Of a stretch of DNA of 64,000 nt, positions 59,053 to 64,000 are shown piece after piece. Position 1 is the stretch's first letter. Every line of letters begins with the position of its first letter. The DNA is from Diphasiastrum complanatum. Taxonomy: Eukaryota > Streptophyta > Lycopodiopsida > Lycopodiales > Lycopodiaceae. The stretch is from positions 5,168,647 to 5,232,646 of the forward strand of contig CM055113.1 in NCBI GenBank assembly GCA_029204225.1, in the 5' to 3' direction. The notes beneath the pieces are model-generated. The model made no database searches, was not told where the DNA came from, and saw only the letters and a list, made by a program, of their open reading frames with translations. The translations under genes and the position numbers were made by a program.

Positions 59053-59484
59053 GATTGATCATAGATACTTGACGTGCAATGATGTAGAAGTCTAGGATCT
59101 TGACATGCAACTGAAAATGAGCAAGCTACAGTTACATGCAAGGGAAAATAAACAAACTGTAGTTACATGCAAGTGCATTCATCATAGAAATGCACGCATG
59201 CAAAAGTTTTAAGATCATAACACATGCATGCAACCAGTTTTGGGGTTCCTTGGTAGTGGAAATCTTGAATCAAGGTCATAAGATCATTTTGGACAGTTCA
59301 TAACCTGTAGAAGGCCAAGTTTGGAGAAGAAAGAGCTTGGTTTCATAATTAATTGTTTGTTGGATTTTTGGTGGTAGTAGTGGGGAGAGTTAGAGGAAAG
59401 GCCAAGACTGGATCATGGTGTAGATACTTCAAGATTGGAGATGCAGCACAAAAGAGATGGTGTAGAATGATAGTGAAAGACGAG

Positions 59485-59625
<141 letters not shown>

Positions 59626-60239
59626 AAGCGGATTTGAGCTTCAAAATCCTCCAATCCAATATTTAGCATAGCCTCCTTAAGCCAATGGTTCGATCTTCTT
59701 CTCCAAAGCACCTGTACACAGGAACAAACAAGAGGGAAGAGCTTGGATGTGACATCATAGAATCCTCTCAGTATTGGGGTGCATTTCTACTTATATAGAG
59801 AGTGGAGAGTCATTCCAAAGTGAGTGAGGTGTCAAGTTCAAGTGCATGATGTGTTGGAAGACTCCATTTGGACTATAGGTGAAGTGGAGTGCATGAATGA
59901 GGTGTATTATTTGGAGACGATGAATTGGTGAAGGTGTACAAGTTTGGGAGAGAGGTTAGGTGAGTTGGATGGAGAAGTAGGAGTGTAGGAGGGTGTCCCA
60001 TTCTAGGTGTCAAATAGCCTTGAATGCATGTGGCAAAGTAGGTGGGAGGTTGGTGGTACAGGGTTTAACCTTGACTTTTATTTACATATAGTTTTTCATT
60101 TCACACAACTTGGCAATCTTCGTAGAAAAAAGCCGAAGTATATGCCCGTCTTGTTTTGCATAATAGTCATTGATTCATTGGCACTTTTTCTAGAGGTTGC
60201 CCATCCTCAATCATCGTGGATAGGGTCAAAAGGGTGATC

Positions 60240-60650
60240 ACCCCCTTGGCGTATTCTTGATCTTTATAGACTCCTTTGAGCCTTCAATATAGACTCTTCT
60301 GAGCCTTCATTATAGACTTAGAAATAAGCCTTCTTTATAGACTCTTCTGAGACTTCATTATAGACTTTGTCATAAGCCTTCTTGGATAACAGTCTTGAGC
60401 TTTGAAAGCTTCTTGTTCCATTTCTTATCCTTTAGGCAGTTTCATGAGTACCTGCATATATCTGCACATACCCTCAACGAAAGGTCAGCCCTTAAGCCTA
60501 GAAGGCTTCTTATTCTTGTTCTTGTTCTTGTTCTTCAGGCACTTTCTTAAGTACCTGCACATACCTTCAAAGAAAGGCTAGTTCTCATACCATCGGACAT
60601 GGTTCATAGAGAGTTCTTAGTCCTACAGGTATCAATGCATGTGACTCAAA
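60240..60650. repeat. Degenerate short tandem repeats, no gene
   Basis: Four units of roughly 30 bp around ttatagactcttctgagcct lie at 60258-60390. The phrase cttgttcttgttcttgttct is at 60515-60535. Two related stretches contain ttaagtacctgcacatacct-like sequence near 60450 and 60550. Confidence 0.75.
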
Positions 60651-60769
60651 TCATTAGAGCAAGAAATTCATACAATATCCAAAAAGAATATTGATCATTG
60701 ATAATTTCATACCATCAAAGTCTATATGGAGTTTGAAGCTAGGAAAGTCTTTATTACTTTGGGGCAATT

Positions 60770-60778
60770 TGTCTCTAC

Positions 60779-60854
<76 letters not shown>

Positions 60855-62235
60855 GAGACGAGAGAGAGAGAGGGGGGGGGGGAGGTAGGTGAAGAATTTG
60901 TTGTGATTGTGGTGGCTTGGTGAGTTTCTTTTGTTGATAGCCATCCTGGGATGTGAATTCGTTTGAAGCGGATCGTTTATAAGCCGTGATTCTCATAAGC
61001 GTGTCATTGTTTGCTTATTTTGTTGTGTTGTCTATCATAGGACACCTTTTGGACTTCTTTGAAGGATGAAACTATACATTAACAATGCCTATTTTCTCAA
61101 CTTTTTGCCAGTGCTGGAAGTGCATTGAGGCGCGAACAGGTTTCAAAATTGTTCCACCATTTGGTTGCCCAAAAATGAGGGTTGTGCTGTCATCCCTAAA
61201 AGACTCAAGATTGTAGCTATGGTTGCAGGGTGAGTCAAGTTCTCCCCTACACCACAAGAGACGGAGTAGGATGAAGACTTCGATGCATCCGCTCGATCTC
61301 CCTTCACTATTGTAGACATAAGTGCAACCATTCCCAAGCAATATTGGGAGAAAAATGCATGGAGATCTATGAGCTATGTTATCAGAGATGTAGCCATTGT
61401 GCTGGCCTTAGCTGTAGCAACTGCAAGCATGAACAACTGGTTGTTGTGGCTAGTTTACTGGTTTGCTCAAGGCACCATATTTTGGGCACTATGCCTAACT
61501 AGGATCTAACAATGTAATTTGTGGCATCAGATCTAATTGATTAGTCATTCATAAGCTAATTATTTGGATCTCTTACAAAGAATACATGCACAAACAATTG
61601 AGGTATAGCACCTATAGAAAACTCATTCGAAATGGCTTTGAATGCTATTAATATTTGTCTTTTATAAAAGGTGTCTTTTGTTCTAATCTGGTGTTAGCTT
61701 GCAATAACATTTTAGTTGTTCTGATCCAAAAGAACACTATGGCAATGCTCATTGTAAGTTTTGGGTCGTATTCTCAACCTACAAGGTAGAGTTAGGGATC
61801 ATTCTTGAAGTGCCTCTCTCCGCTATATCTATAGTGTCATGAGATCAGTGTGCCTTTTTGTAATGTTCTCATTGCAAAACACTACAATATATAAATATCA
61901 AATAACAACATTTTTTATCCTCCAAACTTTTTCATGAATCATTTTATTCGTAATGGGGTTACAATCCTAGAATTCGTCCGAATAGTTGAACCACCACCCA
62001 CTGAGATATATACTGATCTTCTATTATTAGGGGATAAAGTTTAGGCTCTTTGCTCCGTTTAGAGTCTATCCTCTTCATGTAGAGCAATCGAGGCTAGTGG
62101 CTTATACACTTTAGTGCCCTTCGTGCAGGGCAATATTCTATCAATCATGAGTTAATCTCTACCATACTTAAAAATTCGAGAAAATGATGGAACTATATGA
62201 AGATGCTCTATGCAACATCTATAAGTCAATTCTTA
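60770..62235 (+). mobile_element. R1 element, copy with desaturase exon (plus strand)
   Basis: An AG microsatellite (60785-60875, interrupted) is followed by the junction box ending 60968, the desaturase cassette 60969-61597, then the R1 3' module from ttgaggtatagcacct (61598) to about 62235. The next R1 unit follows without a gap. The cassette lacks about 200 bases that the minus-strand copy has between 18760 and 19030. Confidence 0.8.
61132..61509 (+). pseudogene. Plastid omega-3 desaturase fragment, second copy
   Basis: Same span and same end (WAL then CLTRI and stop) as 18373-18750, with no indel between them over 378 bases. [40 protein letters not shown] and [20 protein letters not shown] are visible. 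Two codons upstream have become stops (after MVAG, and after PQETE). The conserved histidine of IPKHCW is glutamine here. The shared truncation point shows that both copies derive from one capture event. Confidence 0.85.
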
Positions 62236-62925
62236 AATAACTTTCAAAAGATTAGTTGCAACTTGCACCTTGAGACCCTTGAATCTATTAGATACCAATG
62301 AAAGAGGCTGAAAGCCAAACAATCTCTTTAAAATGGAAACCACAACACAAGCAGGTCAATCTTTAACATGAATGCTAAGTCCTCCTTGCAAAGCAAGGCA
62401 GGGCCAAAAGCCACCACAGGAATGCATCTGCATGTAGGAATGCACTAGAGAATCCATGCGCACATCACCACAGGAATGCATGCAGGAATGCAAGAGATAA
62501 TCCATGTGCCTGTCACAGACAGAGCCACCACATATAGATTATCCCTAAAATGCATTTACCTTATTAATTCATTAAAACTACGTTTATGTTTTAATTAGGT
62601 ATTTGTTAAATACGTGGCAACTTCAGAAATCAGCATAAATATGAAAATAAGTAAACCAACAAAATTTCCAATTAATTATTTTAAACACAAGGACGTCTTT
62701 TTTATTGTGTTTAGAAGCAATGCCCAAAACAAAAGCAAAATTTTTACAATTTTGTCCTATGCTTAAATTTGAGCTATCAGCTCAAAGAGGATAACCATGT
62801 GGCACATTGTAAAACATAGATATGCATTAAGATCAAAGGTTGTGATTAAGATCAAAGGTTGCGATTTGATATATAATGAAACTGTATTTGTTCATGATAC
62901 CTTCTAAATCAGAAACCAATCAAAA

Positions 62926-62956
<31 letters not shown>

Positions 62957-62993
62957 GTAGGTCGCTCGGCTCTCAAGAATCCCATCATCCACC

Positions 62994-63085
<92 letters not shown>

Positions 63086-64000
63086 TAGAGCCTCGAGCTT
63101 AAGCTAATATTGTCATGCACCAGCAAAGAGAGAGAAAGAGCCGTTGACGATAGAGAGGAAGAAGCCAAAGCTGCTGACAGAAAAGAGAGTGGTGAAGCAT
63201 TTGTTGTTTATTGTGGTAGGAGTTAGTTTCATTGATAGCCATCCTGGGATGTGAATTCGTTTGAAGAACGAGGTCAATCAGTGGCTACATAATCCCTATT
63301 TTTCTCTTGCCACAATTAGGGGAAGAAGCAGCACTTGGAGAACGCAGTATAACCAAGAGCATTATCGACTTTTTTTGCCACATCAGGGGAACAAGCAAAC
63401 TTTGAGAACGTACGAAGAACGGAGAGTTGTACGTTACATTCACTTAGGACTACAGTACAGGTGGAGCGAATCCCATCATCCACTAGGGGGGGGGGAATCC
63501 CATCATCCACTAGAGAGAGAGAGAGAGAGAGAGAGAAGAGAACCTCAAGGGAGGGTGTTTTTAAAATCTTAAAGGTCAATAGACTTATTGATTTATCAAT
63601 CACATAAATCAAGTCTTGAATCAACTTAGATAAAATCAAATTAGACTTTAAAACTCAAAAACAATGGATCACATAAATTCATTCACAAACAACGGAAGCA
63701 TTGAGTGGGTCAAGATGGGGACCCCCCACCCCCCCCGAAGGATATTTCTTGTCATCATGAAAAACCAATTGCCTATGCCAATTACATATACCATTGGATT
63801 CCAAAAAGGTTCTCAAAATAGGAACATAAACTTAGTTGAGGTATAGCACCTATAGAAAACTCATTCGAAATGGCTTTGAATGCGATTAATATTTGTCTCT
63901 TATAAAAGGTGTCTTTTGTTCTAATATCGGTGTTCGCTTGCATCAACATTTTAGTTGTTCTGATCCAAAAAAACACTATGGAAATGCTCATTGTAAGTTT
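62236..64000 (+). mobile_element. R1 element, default-type copy running off the window
   Basis: It starts taactttcaaaagattagtt directly after the 3' module of the preceding copy. It carries the 5' module, CT run (62926-62951), palindromic AT tract (62997-63060), junction box ending 63266, default segment with short AG run, poly-G/poly-C tracts, and again the 3' module from 63837. The distance between the two 3' module starts is about 2,239 bp. Small one-base insertions break the default-segment ORF here. Confidence 0.82.
62997..63060. repeat. AT microsatellite with palindromic centre
   Basis: Two AT runs flank TAATATTA, so the whole tract of 64 bases is self-complementary and could extrude a hairpin. 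The corresponding tract in the 32300 copy is a plain AT run. Confidence 0.9.

Noticed and set aside
62997-63060. Possible origin, attachment site or centromeric satellite at the AT tract
   Set aside because: It is an AT microsatellite that also occurs, with different length, at the same place in other R1 copies.

Overview
This is nuclear DNA from a land plant. The evidence is a single-exon F-box gene, PPR repeats of the plant organelle type, fragments of plastid omega-3 desaturase and of the thiazole synthase THI1/THI4, LTR retrotransposons of the Ty1/copia and Ty3/gypsy types with plant tRNA primer sites, spliceosomal introns, and abundant AG/AT microsatellites. The low GC, the density of degraded elements and the style of the F-box and PPR proteins suggest a large, repeat-rich genome such as that of a fern. 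That last point is an inference; the sequence does not prove it.

Layout. 1-5.1 kb: one arm of a long inverted duplication carrying a copia RNase H relic, then a gypsy LTR, primer site and broken gag. 5.6-13.6 kb: nested LTR elements, made of a copia LTR and gag fused to a gypsy gag scrap, a minus-strand gypsy 3' LTR and gag, and a copia pol interrupted by a repeat carrying a host-gene fragment. 13.6-15.1 kb: a gypsy leader with tandem repeats. 16.4-17.7 kb: the F-box gene, whose C-terminus is altered by a 68-bp tandem duplication. 17.9-20.8 kb: a mobile repeat, called R1 here, carrying a desaturase exon and split by a LINE with a perfect 13-bp target-site duplication. 21.4-26 kb: a cluster of decayed host-gene pieces (THI1, kinesin-light-chain-related TPR, PPR). 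27-29.2 kb: a copia LTR and gag, then an unidentified repeated ORF. 30.8-31.9 kb: the last four exons of an alpha/beta-hydrolase gene. 32.3-34.5 kb: another R1 copy. 35.8-39.4 kb: LTR remnants. 39.4-43 kb: the second arm of the inverted duplication. 43.1-47.6 kb: R1 copies with a BAP31-like gene fragment, including a nearly identical 1.4-kb tandem duplication. 47.6-57 kb: a gypsy integrase scrap, then two successive gypsy elements with gag, protease and part of the reverse transcriptase. 57.4-60.2 kb: a repeated unknown ORF and a small minus-strand LTR element. 60.8-64 kb: two more R1 copies, one with the desaturase exon.

The most interesting content is the R1 family. Its copies share a 5' module and a recurrent box of about 75 bp. 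Downstream of the box or of a nearby poly-C tract they carry different cargo: a desaturase exon (two copies), a BAP31-like gene piece with its intron (four copies), or a default segment. This looks like a non-autonomous element that captures, exchanges and multiplies host-gene fragments. No complete autonomous transposon, no tRNA or rRNA gene and no CRISPR array was seen. The only largely intact host genes are the F-box gene and the 3' part of the hydrolase gene.
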